Shown piece after piece: positions 9,596 through 19,440 of a stretch of 64,000 nucleotides of DNA. The first letter of the stretch is position 1, and each line of letters starts with the position of its first letter. The position numbers and the translations under genes are program-made. This stretch comes from Ignavibacteriales bacterium (GTDB taxonomy: Bacteria; Bacteroidota; Ignavibacteria; Ignavibacteriales; Ignavibacteriaceae): contig JADJIH010000018.1 of NCBI GenBank assembly GCA_016707115.1, forward strand, positions 1 through 64,000, in the 5' to 3' direction. The notes under the pieces were generated by a model. It saw only the letters and a list, made by a program, of their open reading frames with translations. It was not told the origin of the DNA and searched no databases.

Positions 9596-9768
9596 AATAA
9601 AACACTTAATAATTTGTTTGAAAACTCTGGTTATTTGTGCTTAAATTTAAGCATAAATTTTATAATTAAATTCAGGCTTATGAAGCAACTTATATATTAC
9701 TTCATCACAAATTTTCTCACCTCGAAAAAATTAATTAATTCAATTCAAAACTAATAGGTTACACTAAT

Positions 9769-12581
9769 ATGAAGACACGATTTCTTTCGCTCATTTTATT
9801 CCTGCTTACAATATCAATCGTTGCGCAGGAAAATGATCAGACATTTTTATCATTAAAGGATACCGGCGTTGAAGAGTTTATTAAACTTCATCCCGAGTAT
9901 GATGGAAGAGGAACAATTATTTTAATTCTTGATACCGGCGTTGATATGGGAATTGATGGATTAACCAAAACATCAACCGGAGAAGTTAAAGTAATTGATG
10001 CACAGGATTTTACCGGACAGGGCGATATGCCTCTTGTTGAAGCTGATTTAACTAGTAAAGATGGTAAAGATGTTTTTGAGAATGAAGCAAAAGGATTTTC
10101 TGTGTTTGCAGATAAAAATAAAATGCTAAAAAGTGCAGATGATAATTACTGGATAACTGTTTTGAATGAAACTCATTTGATGAATTCGGGCTCTGGTGCG
10201 CAGGATTTGAATGGCAACGGCGTTAAAGATGATAAATATTTTATGGTAACTTATAAAACTACCGAAGGTTACTGGGTTGTTTACTTTGATACAAATGGTA
10301 ATGGTGATCTATCTGACGAAAACCTATAAGAAACTACAAAGAAAATTATGATGCATTTACAATTAAAAATCAAAAAGGTTTGTCTCCAATTACGCTTGCA
10401 TTAAATATTTTTCCAGATGAAAAACTCATTTCACTTTACTTTGATGATGGCTCAAGATGGAACACACTGCGCAGGAATTGCCGCAGGATGTAATATCGGT
10501 GATGCTGGAATAAATGGAGTTGCACCCGGGGCCAAAGTTATTGGATTAAAACTTGGTAATAATAATTATCCCGGTGGTGCAACTGTAACAGAAAGTATGA
10601 AAAAGGCTTATTTATATGCTGATAAAATATCAAGAGAAATGAAAGTGCCTTGCATAGTTAGCATGAGTTTTGGTGTTGGAAGTGAAATAGAAGCTCGTTC
10701 TGAATTAGAAAAATTTCTTGCTGATTTGTTAACCAAAAATCCTTACTTATATGTAAGCACAAGCAATGGTAACAACGGACCTGGAATCTCATCTGCAGGA
10801 TTGCCTTCATCAAGCAGTTTTGTTTTTTCATCCGGCGCAGTTTTAACACAGGAAATTGCGCGTGATAATTACGGAAATTTACTTCCTTATAATATGCTTT
10901 TGCATTTTAGTTCACGCGGCGGAGAAGTAAGCAAGCCTGATGTAATCTCTCCCGGTGCTTGCACTTCTACTGTTCCAAATTTTAGTGGCGGAGATAAATT
11001 CTGGGGAACAAGTATGGCTTGCCCATACACATCTGGCGTAATGGCATTGTTGCTAAGTGCTGCTGAAAAAGAATTTCCCGGAGTTAAAATTCCTTCACAA
11101 CTTCTCTTCAAAGTTATAAGAGAAGGTGCAGTTAAACGAGATGAATACACTCCAATTGATCAGGGCGGCGGATATATAAATGTTATAAACTCTTATGAAA
11201 TCCTTAAAAAGTATTTAAAGAATAATGAGATTTCAAAATTTGAGACTTATACTGTTTCTTCATTTGCACCAAATCAACCGGATAATAGATCTAGAAATCT
11301 TTACATCCGTGATGGATCCTTTTTAACTGGAGATGAGGTTTTTTCATTCAATGTTAAAAGAGATAACTTGGTTAAATCAGATAAGTTTTATAGAGTTTAT
11401 AATTTAAAATGTGATGCTGACTGGCTACCCTTGTTCAGAAAAAAACTTACATAAGAAATGATCAGGTTGCAACTGTTAATGTTAAAATCGATAAATCAAA
11501 AGTTAAAGAACCAGGAATGTACACAGCTAAAATTACAGCTTACCGCGATGATGCCAGCAAAACTCCTGAGTTTGAATTACTTGCAACAGTTGTAATTCCT
11601 TATGAAATTAATTCATCAAGCAATTACAAGATGTTTTGGAAAGATCAAACAATAAATCAAGGAATGATTAAAAGATACTTTGTAAAAGTTCCTGCCGGAC
11701 AGAACAGTATGAAAATCACTTTAAGCAGAGATGCTTCATCCAACAAATACTCCCGCTGTAAATATTTTCTTTCAGACAACAATGGAATTCAGATTCATCA
11801 ATCTGCTGTTCTCTACTCGGTAAACAAGGACGAAAAAATAGAAAACTATTATTACGATCTTGACCCGGGAATATATGAAATAGATATGGATGGATTTTTC
11901 TTAGCTACTGATCCATCAACATATAATCTTGGCATTGAGTTTTTATCTTTACAAACAATTGATGCGAAGGAAGTTTCATCAAATGATAAACGAATTGAAA
12001 TAATCAACTATTTTAATGAAACAAAAACTTATAACATTAGTTCAGAAATGCTTGGATATCAACGCAACTATAATTTAATGGTTGATGGCAACGATACTTA
12101 TAAAATGCCTTTCACTATTTCAAAAGGTGAAGGATCAAAGGAATTTAGATTTTCTTTAACAAAAGAAGATTTTAATAAGATCACTGATTTTGCTTATCAA
12201 ATATTGGATGAGAATGGAAAAGCAGTTAACAAAGATGGTTTGTCGTATCGAACTGGGAGTATAAACACAGAATTTTCTGGGGATAAAGATACAGTAAAAT
12301 ATATTTTAGAAATTATTCCTGCTTTTGTTAGCAAAGAAATGAATGCAAATCTATCTGTTAATGAAATAACTTATCTTAATTCTCCAACTTCTGTTGAAGT
12401 TAAAAATGCTGGAAAAACTTCATTAACACTTTATCCAAATAATATTAAGTATCTTGATTTCAATTTTTCAAAACCCGAAATCACCATTCCTGTAGATGCA
12501 GAGGTATACGGAAAAGTATATTTCAAATCGCCATCATCAGGAAAAAAAGAATATGAACTTCCAATTAACTTAAAATTCTAA
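9769..12581 (+). CDS. S8 subtilisin-like peptidase, tripeptidyl-peptidase II type (three frameshifts)
   Basis: A large secreted serine peptidase of about 937 residues when reconstructed. A signal peptide (MKTRFLSLILFLLTISIVAQ) is followed by the catalytic Asp in LILDTGVDMG, the catalytic His in DGTHCAGIAAG and the catalytic Ser in GTSMACPYTSG. The long insertion between Asp and His and the large C-terminal beta-rich part are typical of TPP-II-like enzymes. The frame breaks near 10325 (a T missing in ENLIRNYKENYDAFTIKN), near 10454 (an extra A before DGTHC) and near 11429 (one base missing in DWLTLVQKKTYIR). The codons between the breaks all read as sensible protein, so the gene was recently, or still is, intact. 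An OPT oligopeptide transporter gene follows 14 bases later, which suggests extracellular proteolysis coupled to peptide uptake. Confidence 0.87.
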
Positions 12582-12595
12582 TAAAGGAATGTAAT

Positions 12596-14581
12596 ATGAG
12601 CGAACATCAAGGCGGACAAATAAAAGGACTTCCCGAGAATGCTTATACTGAACTTAAGCCCGGAGAAGAATACAAACCATTGATGCCTGCAGATTCGAAT
12701 CCGCAGGAAATTACGGTTTACTCCGTAACTATGGGTTTGTTAATGGCAGTGTTATTTTCTGCTGCAGCTGCTTATCTCGGATTAAAAATCGGACAGGTAT
12801 TTGAAGCTGCGATTCCAATTGCAATTATTGCGGTTGGTGTTTCAACTTTACTAAAGATAAAGGGATCACTCGGACAAAACGTGATTATTCAATCAATAGG
12901 GCAAAACTCAGGATTGATAGTTGCTGGTGCTATTTTTACAATACCTGCTTTATACATTCTAAATCTTGAAGCACAATTCTATCAAATATTTTTGGCATCA
13001 GCTTTTGGTGGTGTCTTAGGAATGTTATTCATAATTCCTTTTAGAAAATATTTTGTAGCAGAAATGCATGGCAAGTTTCCTTTTCCTGAGGCTACAGCTA
13101 CAACTGAAATTTTAGTCGCAGGTGAAAAAGGAGGCAAGCAGGCTTTAGTTCTTGTTGTAAGCGGATTGATAGGAGGCTTTTATGATTTTATCATTGCAAC
13201 TTTTGGATGGTGGAGTGAAACTTTTACAACAAGAGTCTTTGGGTTCGGTGAAATGCTCGCTGATAAATTTAAACTCGTTTTCAGATTAAATGTTGGCGCT
13301 GCTGTTATGGGCTTGGGTTATATTGTTGGATTAAAATATGCAGCTATAATTGCTGCGGGATCTTTTGTTTCCTGGTATCTCTTAGTGCCTATTATTTCTT
13401 ACATCGGTGGTGGACTGACAGAAACATTTGGAACAGGAGCAACTAAAATAATTTCTGCTATGAGTGCTGAAGAAATCTTTAGACAGTATGTTCGCCACGT
13501 TGGTATCGGCGGAATTGCAATGGCAGGAATTATCGGAATTATTAGATCATCAAAAATTATAAGAGATGCTCTTGTGCTTGCAGTTAAAGAAATATTCGAA
13601 AAGAAATCTGCCAGCAATGCTGCGAAAAGAACTCAATTAGATATTTCTATGAAAATTATTGTTGGTGGTTTAGTTATTACCGCAATATTATTATTTATTT
13701 TCTTCCAAGTGGGTGTTGTTCATAACCTTGGTTGGGCTTTAGCAGGATTATTAATAGTCCTAATAATTTCATTCCTGTTTACAACAGTTGCCGCAAATGC
13801 CATTGCGATCGTTGGAACAAATCCTGTTAGCGGAATGACTTTGATGACATTAATTCTTTCTTCAATCGTACTTACCTCTGTTGGATTAAAAGGTGAATCC
13901 GGAATGATTGCCGCATTAATTATTGGTGGTGTTGTTTGCACAGCTCTGTCTATGGCTGGAGGATTTATTACTGATCTTAAAATTGGTTATTGGCTCGGCT
14001 CAACTCCCCGCAAACAGGAACAGTGGAAATTCTTAGGAGTTCTTGTTTCCGCATTAACAGTTGGCTTTGTTATCATGATTTTGAATGAGACTTACGGTTT
14101 TGTAGGTGAAGGATCGTTAGTTGCACCACAGGCAAATGCGATGGCCGCAGTTATTCAGCCTTTAATGGATCAGCAACCAGCTCCCTGGGTATTATACATA
14201 GTTGGAGCAATCTTAGCTTTAGTATTAACAATGATAAAAGTTCCAGCACTTGCTTTCGCACTTGGAATGTATATTCCGCTTGAGTTAAACACTCCGCTTT
14301 TAGTTGGCGGATTAATTGCTCACTTTGTTTCCACACGCAGCAAAAATGAGAAAGTTAACAATGCAAGAAGAGAGCGCGGAACATTAATTGCATCCGGATT
14401 TATTGCTGGCGGAGCGTTAATGGGAGTTATTAGTGCAATCTTAAGATGGCAAGGATTTAACTGGGTTAATCCTGCCTGGGCAGAATCACACTCAGCAGAA
14501 CTTCTTGGCATTGTAATGTTTGCAGTAATTTGCGGTTATATGATTTGGGATTCTTTAAGAGGAAAACCGCAAGAAGATTAA
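12596..14581 (+). CDS. OPT family oligopeptide transporter
   Basis: A membrane transporter of 661 residues with about 15 hydrophobic segments, of the oligopeptide transporter (OPT/YSL) superfamily that imports small peptides or metal-chelates. Family hallmarks include AAAAYLGLKIGQVFEAAIP in the first helices and KFPFPEATATTEIL. It starts 14 bases after the peptidase stop with a good GGAATGT-region ribosome site (AAAGGAATGTAATATG), so the two genes form one unit. A strong terminator follows at 14632. Peptide import is the likely role, but some bacterial OPT members move iron-siderophores. Confidence 0.9.
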   Translation: MSEHQGGQIKGLPENAYTELKPGEEYKPLMPADSNPQEITVYSVTMGLLMAVLFSAAAAYLGLKIGQVFEAAIPIAIIAVGVSTLLKIKGSLGQNVIIQSIGQNSGLIVAGAIFTIPALYILNLEAQFYQIFLASAFGGVLGMLFIIPFRKYFVAEMHGKFPFPEATATTEILVAGEKGGKQALVLVVSGLIGGFYDFIIATFGWWSETFTTRVFGFGEMLADKFKLVFRLNVGAAVMGLGYIVGLKYAAIIAAGSFVSWYLLVPIISYIGGGLTETFGTGATKIISAMSAEEIFRQYVRHVGIGGIAMAGIIGIIRSSKIIRDALVLAVKEIFEKKSASNAAKRTQLDISMKIIVGGLVITAILLFIFFQVGVVHNLGWALAGLLIVLIISFLFTTVAANAIAIVGTNPVSGMTLMTLILSSIVLTSVGLKGESGMIAALIIGGVVCTALSMAGGFITDLKIGYWLGSTPRKQEQWKFLGVLVSALTVGFVIMILNETYGFVGEGSLVAPQANAMAAVIQPLMDQQPAPWVLYIVGAILALVLTMIKVPALAFALGMYIPLELNTPLLVGGLIAHFVSTRSKNEKVNNARRERGTLIASGFIAGGALMGVISAILRWQGFNWVNPAWAESHSAELLGIVMFAVICGYMIWDSLRGKPQED

Positions 14582-14631
14582 TAGCCCCCATCTAAATCTT
14601 CACTTAATGGGAAGACTTTAGGATATTTGTT

Positions 14632-14660
14632 AAGACGCTCATAATAGAGCGTCTTTTTAT
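14632..14660 (+). terminator. Rho-independent terminator after the peptidase-OPT operon
   Basis: A perfect stem AAGACGCTC / GAGCGTCTT (14632-14640 and 14647-14655) with loop ATAATA is followed by a T-rich run (TTTTTATTTT). It sits 51 bases after the OPT stop codon. Confidence 0.85.
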
Positions 14661-14706
14661 TTTAAACGATCCAATCTTTGTTCCATCAATTCTTTGGATG
14701 AATTTT

Positions 14707-14768
14707 TATACCTGAATGGGTATAAATGCAAGAAGATTTTTAATGATTTATACCTGAGAGGGTTTAAT
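14707..14768 (+). promoter_or_regulatory. Two tandem TATACC...GGTATA dyads, 42 bases apart
   Basis: Site 1 reads TATACCTGAATGGGTATAAA (14707-14726), with perfect 6-base arms TATACC/GGTATA. Site 2 reads TATACCTGAGAGGGTTTAAT (14749-14768), with one arm mismatch. They share 15 of 20 bases and start 42 bases apart, about four helical turns, so they would lie on the same DNA face. The form resembles operators of CsoR/FrmR-type repressors (ATACC...GGGTAT), but no such regulator gene is nearby. The regulator is unknown. Confidence 0.4.
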
Positions 14769-14773
14769 ATATA

Positions 14774-14896
14774 GTGAAGAAAATATTTGGGGGCCAAAAA
14801 AAGAAGGAAAAAACAAAAGATGATTTAGAAGAATTAGCTATCTTTATAAAACTCTTTGTTAATAATCTAGTAAATGTATCTAATAAGGTTCGATAA
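14774..14896 (+). CDS. Possible 40-residue protein of unknown function
   Basis: A GTG-started open frame just after the two dyads codes for a Lys/Gly-rich head (KKIFGGQKKKEKTKDD) and an amphipathic tail (LEELAIFIKLFVNNLVNVS), ending at TAA 14894-14896. The composition looks protein-like, and the position after a likely operator is suggestive. It is too short to be sure and I recognise no family. From 14897 to 15127 I see no gene, only AT-rich sequence between this ORF and the proS stop. Confidence 0.3.
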   Translation: MKKIFGGQKKKEKTKDDLEELAIFIKLFVNNLVNVSNKVR

Positions 14897-15127
14897 TTAA
14901 TTCCGATAACTACAACAAAAACCTATTACAATTCAATTTTTGCCTAATACAAAGATCCCAATGATCTCTATCAATTAAATGAGTAATTGTTTTAACCTAT
15001 AATTAAATTTTTCTTCTTTGATTCTGATAAGATACCTGAGTAATTAGAAATATTAAACTTCCAAATTAAAAAAAATAAAACTTATTGTAATAAAGCAATC
15101 ATAATTATAAATTCTACTGATTATCGT

Positions 15128-16816
15128 TTATTTACCCAACAACTCCTTAACCTTATTCATCAATTCGCTCAAATCAATATCAAAACGTTCACCGGTTTTT
15201 CTAACTTTAACTTCGCATTTGTTTTCTTTTAATTTCTTCTCACCAATTACGACCTGAATTGGCATTCCGAGTAAGTCTGCATCATTAAATTTAAATCCTG
15301 CTGTTACATCACGATCATCAAACAGAACTTCTATGGAATGTTCATTTAAATCTTTATAAATTTTCTCACAGGTATCAACAATTTCCTGCTTCTTCAAATT
15401 CAATCCGAGTAAGTGAACTTGAAATGGTGCGAGTAGTTTATTCCAAACAATTCCGTTTGCATCGTGATTCTGTTCAATGTAACAAGCCATAACACGCTCA
15501 ACACCAATTCCGTAACTGCCCATAATTATTGGATGCTCTTCGCCTTTTTCATCTGTAAACAGTGCACCCATAGAATCAGAATATTTTGTACCGAGTTTAA
15601 AAATATGTCCAAGTTCTATCGCAGGAAAAACTTCAAGATGTTTTTCACATCGTGGGCAGCCTTCACCAGATTTTACTGTTCTAAAATCTGCATACTCAAC
15701 TGTTGGAACATCACGTTTAAAATCAATTCCACCAATGTGATAATCATTTTTATTAGCACCGCTAAACATATTGTTTGCATCTTTCAAACGATTATCTGCA
15801 ATTATTCTTCCACTAAATCCAACAGGACCAATTGAACCTGCATCTGCACCCGAAATATCTTTTAATTCTTCCGGATGAGCAGGACGAACATTTCCGCCAA
15901 GAACTTTTTCTAACTTGGTTTCGTTAACCTCATCATTGCCAAGCATTAAAATTAAAACAGGTTTTTCATCGTGAATATAAATTCTGGATTTTGCACATTG
16001 TGTTTCATCTAACTTAAGAAATTCACAAAGCTCATCTATAGAATGAACATTTGGTGTTGATATTTCATAAATAGATTTGCTCTCTGTATCTCTTTCAACA
16101 GAATCAATTCTTGATGCAGCAACTTCAACATTTGCAGCATAACCGCAGGACTCACAATAAGCAACGGTATCTTCTCCGGCAGCAGATTTAACCATAAATT
16201 CTTCAGAACCGGTTCCACCCATTGCACCACTTGATGCGCCGACAACAAAATATTTTAATCCGCATCGATCAAATATTTTTCTATATGCGCTATCGTGCAG
16301 TTCATAAGATTTGTCCAATCCTTCCCAGCTTGTATCAAAACTGTAAGCATCCTTCATTAAAAATTGTCTGCCACGTATAACGCCGCTTCTTGGTCGCGAT
16401 TCATTTCTGAATTTAGTTTGTATCTGATACCAAATTTGCGGCATATCTTTATATGATTTAACAACATTGCGAGCATGATATGTCACAATTTCTTCGTGAG
16501 TTGGGGCTAAAACATACTCGCGATTTTTTAGATGAAACATTGTATCACCAAAAGCTGCAACTCTTCCCGTCTCTTCCCAAATTTCTTTTGGATTAAGCGC
16601 AGGTAAATGAAATTCCTGTCCGTCTATTGCGTCCATTTCTTCACGAATAATTTCACTTACTTTTCTCATCACTTTGTAGCCAAGCGGAAGGAAAGAATAA
16701 ATTCCTGCAGAAAGCATTCTGACCATTCCGGTTCTTAACATTAAAATATGGCTGATAACAACAGCATCGTTTGGAACTTCTTTAAGTGTAGGAACAAAAT
16801 ATTTACTTAATCTCAT
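15128..16816 (-). CDS. proS: Prolyl-tRNA synthetase, bacterial type
   Basis: Charges tRNA-Pro with proline. Class II motif 1 is in the N-terminal part (AGIYSFLPLGYKVMRKV), motif 2 is FRNESRPRSGVIRGRQFLMKDAYSFD, and motif 3 is GSYGIGVERVMA. Between motifs 2 and 3 is the bacterial INS editing domain (about residues 220-400) that clears mischarged alanine. The C-terminal anticodon domain contains LFDDRDVTAGFKF. Its 562 residues match the bacterial form, and it is a single-copy housekeeping gene. The start ATG at 16816 (MRLSKYFVPTLKE) is the usual one. Confidence 0.97.
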   Translation of the reverse strand: MRLSKYFVPTLKEVPNDAVVISHILMLRTGMVRMLSAGIYSFLPLGYKVMRKVSEIIREEMDAIDGQEFHLPALNPKEIWEETGRVAAFGDTMFHLKNREYVLAPTHEEIVTYHARNVVKSYKDMPQIWYQIQTKFRNESRPRSGVIRGRQFLMKDAYSFDTSWEGLDKSYELHDSAYRKIFDRCGLKYFVVGASSGAMGGTGSEEFMVKSAAGEDTVAYCESCGYAANVEVAASRIDSVERDTESKSIYEISTPNVHSIDELCEFLKLDETQCAKSRIYIHDEKPVLILMLGNDEVNETKLEKVLGGNVRPAHPEELKDISGADAGSIGPVGFSGRIIADNRLKDANNMFSGANKNDYHIGGIDFKRDVPTVEYADFRTVKSGEGCPRCEKHLEVFPAIELGHIFKLGTKYSDSMGALFTDEKGEEHPIIMGSYGIGVERVMACYIEQNHDANGIVWNKLLAPFQVHLLGLNLKKQEIVDTCEKIYKDLNEHSIEVLFDDRDVTAGFKFNDADLLGMPIQVVIGEKKLKENKCEVKVRKTGERFDIDLSELMNKVKELLGK

Positions 16817-17010
16817 ATATATCTTTTCTAATTTATTTTGATTTGATGTGAAATTTTGGTTTGAAAAATACTGATTTGAGGAGGTTTATCAAAGTTGATA
16901 GAATTGCTGATCAATTACTAAAATATCGGTTATTGGATGTAAAATTGACATTATTTTCTTTAGTTTGGCACTTGAATTTTTAACATTTATCATACTAATG
17001 AAAGTAAAAT

Positions 17011-18312
17011 ATGGAACACGCACCGCAGGTTGAAATACCACTATTGAGTATGCTGCCATTTGTTTTAATGCTTTTATCAATTGCAGTTTTTCCATTGTTC
17101 TTAAATCACTTTTGGGAAAAGAACAAAAATAAATTATACATTGCAATTGCGTTAAGTATTCCTGTAATAATTTATCTCCTAATGAATGGTTTTTCCCACC
17201 AGCTTATTCATACAATGGTTTTTGATTATGTTCCATTTTTAATTTTACTTGGTGCGTTGTTTACAATAACAGGCGGAATTTTATTAACTGGTGATATTGC
17301 GGCAAAACCTAAAGTCAATACATTGTTCCTTGGTATTGGTGCAGTCCTCGCTTCCATAATGGGGACCACCGGTGCTGCAATGTTACTAATTCGTCCAGTT
17401 ATCCAAACGAACAAGCAAAGAACATTTAAAGTCCACACTATATTATTTTTTATTGGAATCGTTGCAAACTGCGGGGGTTTATTAACACCCCTTGGTGATC
17501 CTCCATTATTCATGATGTATTTGCGCGGAGCACCATTTACCTGGTTTTTTCATTTAGCTCCTGAATGGTTTATAACTAATCTTTTACTGCTTATTGTATA
17601 TTTCTTTGTTGATACTTATTACTACAAAAAAGAACCTATCTCCGCAGTTGTAAGAGATGAAACAAACATTCGCCCAATTAAAATCCAGGGAAAAAGAAAT
17701 TTTATTTTCTTGGTTGGTGTTGTACTAGCTGTTGCCTTTATCAACGAACAATATCTTTCCTTCATAAGCATTAATCCATACTTCAAATTTATCAGAGAAG
17801 CAGTTATTTTGTTGATGGCATTTCTATCTATGAAATCCACTCCGAAGCTTTTAAGAACCTCAAACAACTTTACTTGGGGACCAATTGAAGAAGTTGCTTA
17901 TTTATTTTTAGGGATTTTTGTAACAATGGTTCCAGCATTACTTTATCTGGAAGTAAATGCAAAACACTTAGGAGTCCAAACTGTTGGTCAGTTTTACTAT
18001 TACACAGGCTTGTTAAGCAGTTTTCTTGATAATACTCCTACTGCAGTAACTTTCCATTCATTGGCTTTAGGACTTGGAATAACAGAAGGGACATTAGTTG
18101 CGGGGATACCAGAACTTTTACTAAAAGCAATTTCCACAGCTGCGGTATTCTTTGGCTCAATGACTTATATTGGTAATGGTCCAAACTTTATGGTTAAAGC
18201 AGTTGCAGAAGAAAACAATATAAAGATGCCTGACTTTTTCAGTTATATGTTTAAGTTTTCAATTATAGTTCTTTTACCGATTTTTATTTTAGTTCAATTA
18301 CTTTTTATATAA
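17011..18312 (+). CDS. Ion transporter, NhaD/ArsB/CitMHS superfamily (sodium:proton antiporter-like)
   Basis: A membrane protein of 433 residues with about 11-12 hydrophobic segments. Motifs fitting the IT superfamily are TGAAMLLIRPVIQ, the helix-break motif GGLLTPLGDPPLFMMYL in the first half, LLSSFLDNTPTAVTFHSLALG in the second half, and GNGPNFMVKA near the end. Relatives are named sodium:proton antiporters. The substrate is not fixed by sequence; arsenite or dicarboxylate are alternatives but less likely. It is followed 15 bases later by ppa and then lspA on the same strand. Confidence 0.83.
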   Translation: MEHAPQVEIPLLSMLPFVLMLLSIAVFPLFLNHFWEKNKNKLYIAIALSIPVIIYLLMNGFSHQLIHTMVFDYVPFLILLGALFTITGGILLTGDIAAKPKVNTLFLGIGAVLASIMGTTGAAMLLIRPVIQTNKQRTFKVHTILFFIGIVANCGGLLTPLGDPPLFMMYLRGAPFTWFFHLAPEWFITNLLLLIVYFFVDTYYYKKEPISAVVRDETNIRPIKIQGKRNFIFLVGVVLAVAFINEQYLSFISINPYFKFIREAVILLMAFLSMKSTPKLLRTSNNFTWGPIEEVAYLFLGIFVTMVPALLYLEVNAKHLGVQTVGQFYYYTGLLSSFLDNTPTAVTFHSLALGLGITEGTLVAGIPELLLKAISTAAVFFGSMTYIGNGPNFMVKAVAEENNIKMPDFFSYMFKFSIIVLLPIFILVQLLFI

Positions 18313-18327
18313 AACAGAAAAGACAAA

Positions 18328-18882
18328 ATGTATTCAAAACCATTTCATCCGTGGCATAATGTAAGTCCTGGTAAAGATATACCAAAAACTGTAAACGGAA
18401 TTATAGAAATTCCTAAAGGTTCTAAAGGGAAATATGAACTTGATAAAGAAAGTGGATTGTTACGATTAGATCGCGTACTTTATTCATCAGTTCATTATCC
18501 GGCTAATTATGGATTTATTCCGCAAACTTATTGCGATGATAAAGATCCGTTGGATATTCTGATTATTTGCTCTATAGATGTTGATCCGCTCTGTTTGATA
18601 GAAGCCAAAGTAATTGGCGTTATGCATATGATTGATGATGATGAGCAGGATGATAAAATTGTTGCTGTTGCTAACAATGATATGGCTGTAAATTATATTA
18701 ATGATATATCAGAACTGCCGCCGCATACAATTGTAGAATTGAGAAGATTTTTTGAAGATTATAAAAAACTGGAACACAAGCAGGTAATTGTTGAACAGTT
18801 TCTTGGAAGAGATGATGCTTACAAAATAATAAACGAAGCTGTCGATCTTTACAATCAAGAAAAAGATAGGTTAATAAAATAG
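18328..18882 (+). CDS. ppa: Inorganic pyrophosphatase
   Basis: Splits pyrophosphate to phosphate and so drives biosynthetic reactions. Family I features are IEIPKGSKGKYELDKESG (Lys and Glu of the active site), VHYPANYGFIPQTYCDDKDPLDILI (the DxDPxD metal-binding motif), and NDISELPPHTIVELRRFFEDYKKLE. Its 184 residues are typical. It lies between the antiporter gene (15 bases upstream) and lspA (12 bases downstream) in a likely operon. Confidence 0.96.
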   Translation: MYSKPFHPWHNVSPGKDIPKTVNGIIEIPKGSKGKYELDKESGLLRLDRVLYSSVHYPANYGFIPQTYCDDKDPLDILIICSIDVDPLCLIEAKVIGVMHMIDDDEQDDKIVAVANNDMAVNYINDISELPPHTIVELRRFFEDYKKLEHKQVIVEQFLGRDDAYKIINEAVDLYNQEKDRLIK

Positions 18883-18894
18883 TCTAAAGACAAA

Positions 18895-19419
18895 ATGGAT
18901 TTAGTTAAGAAATTTGCAATTAGAATAATTTTAGTAATAACTACCGTGTTTATTCTGGTTGGTTGTGATCAAGCTACAAAACAAGCTGCTTACAAACAGT
19001 TAAAAGATAATAACAATTCAGAAATCGCTGGGATTGTACATCTTAAATACATCGAAAATGACGGCGGAATGTTAAGTCTTGGCAGCAACCTTCCTGATAC
19101 AGTGAAGTTTATAATTTTTATACTTTTTGTCTCTGTGTTCTTGGCTATTCTTTTTATCTACATCATAAAAAATCAACAAGAATATTTTCTAAAACAATTT
19201 GCTTTGATCCTAATTCTAAGCGGCGGATTGGGAAACTTAATAGATAGAGTTTTTAATGAAGGAAATGTTATCGATTTTATTAGAGTGAGATTGCCTTTAA
19301 TTGAAAACGGTATTTTTAATATTGCAGATTTTTATGTTACTGTGGGATTCATAATACTTCTATTAAGTCTGTTAACAAAACAGAAAGTCATACGGCAAGA
19401 AAAAGATATCTCTATTTGA
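18895..19419 (+). CDS. lspA: Lipoprotein signal peptidase
   Basis: Signal peptidase II, an inner-membrane aspartyl peptidase that cuts prolipoproteins. Four hydrophobic segments are present. The catalytic aspartates are in GGLGNLIDRVFNEGNVIDF and NGIFNIADFYVTVG; the early DQATKQ motif is also present. Its 174 residues are within the normal range. It is the last gene of the antiporter-ppa-lspA run and is convergent with the exchanger gene at 19441. Confidence 0.95.
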   Translation: MDLVKKFAIRIILVITTVFILVGCDQATKQAAYKQLKDNNNSEIAGIVHLKYIENDGGMLSLGSNLPDTVKFIIFILFVSVFLAILFIYIIKNQQEYFLKQFALILILSGGLGNLIDRVFNEGNVIDFIRVRLPLIENGIFNIADFYVTVGFIILLLSLLTKQKVIRQEKDISI

Positions 19420-19440
19420 TAAGTCGCATTTAGAAGTCAA

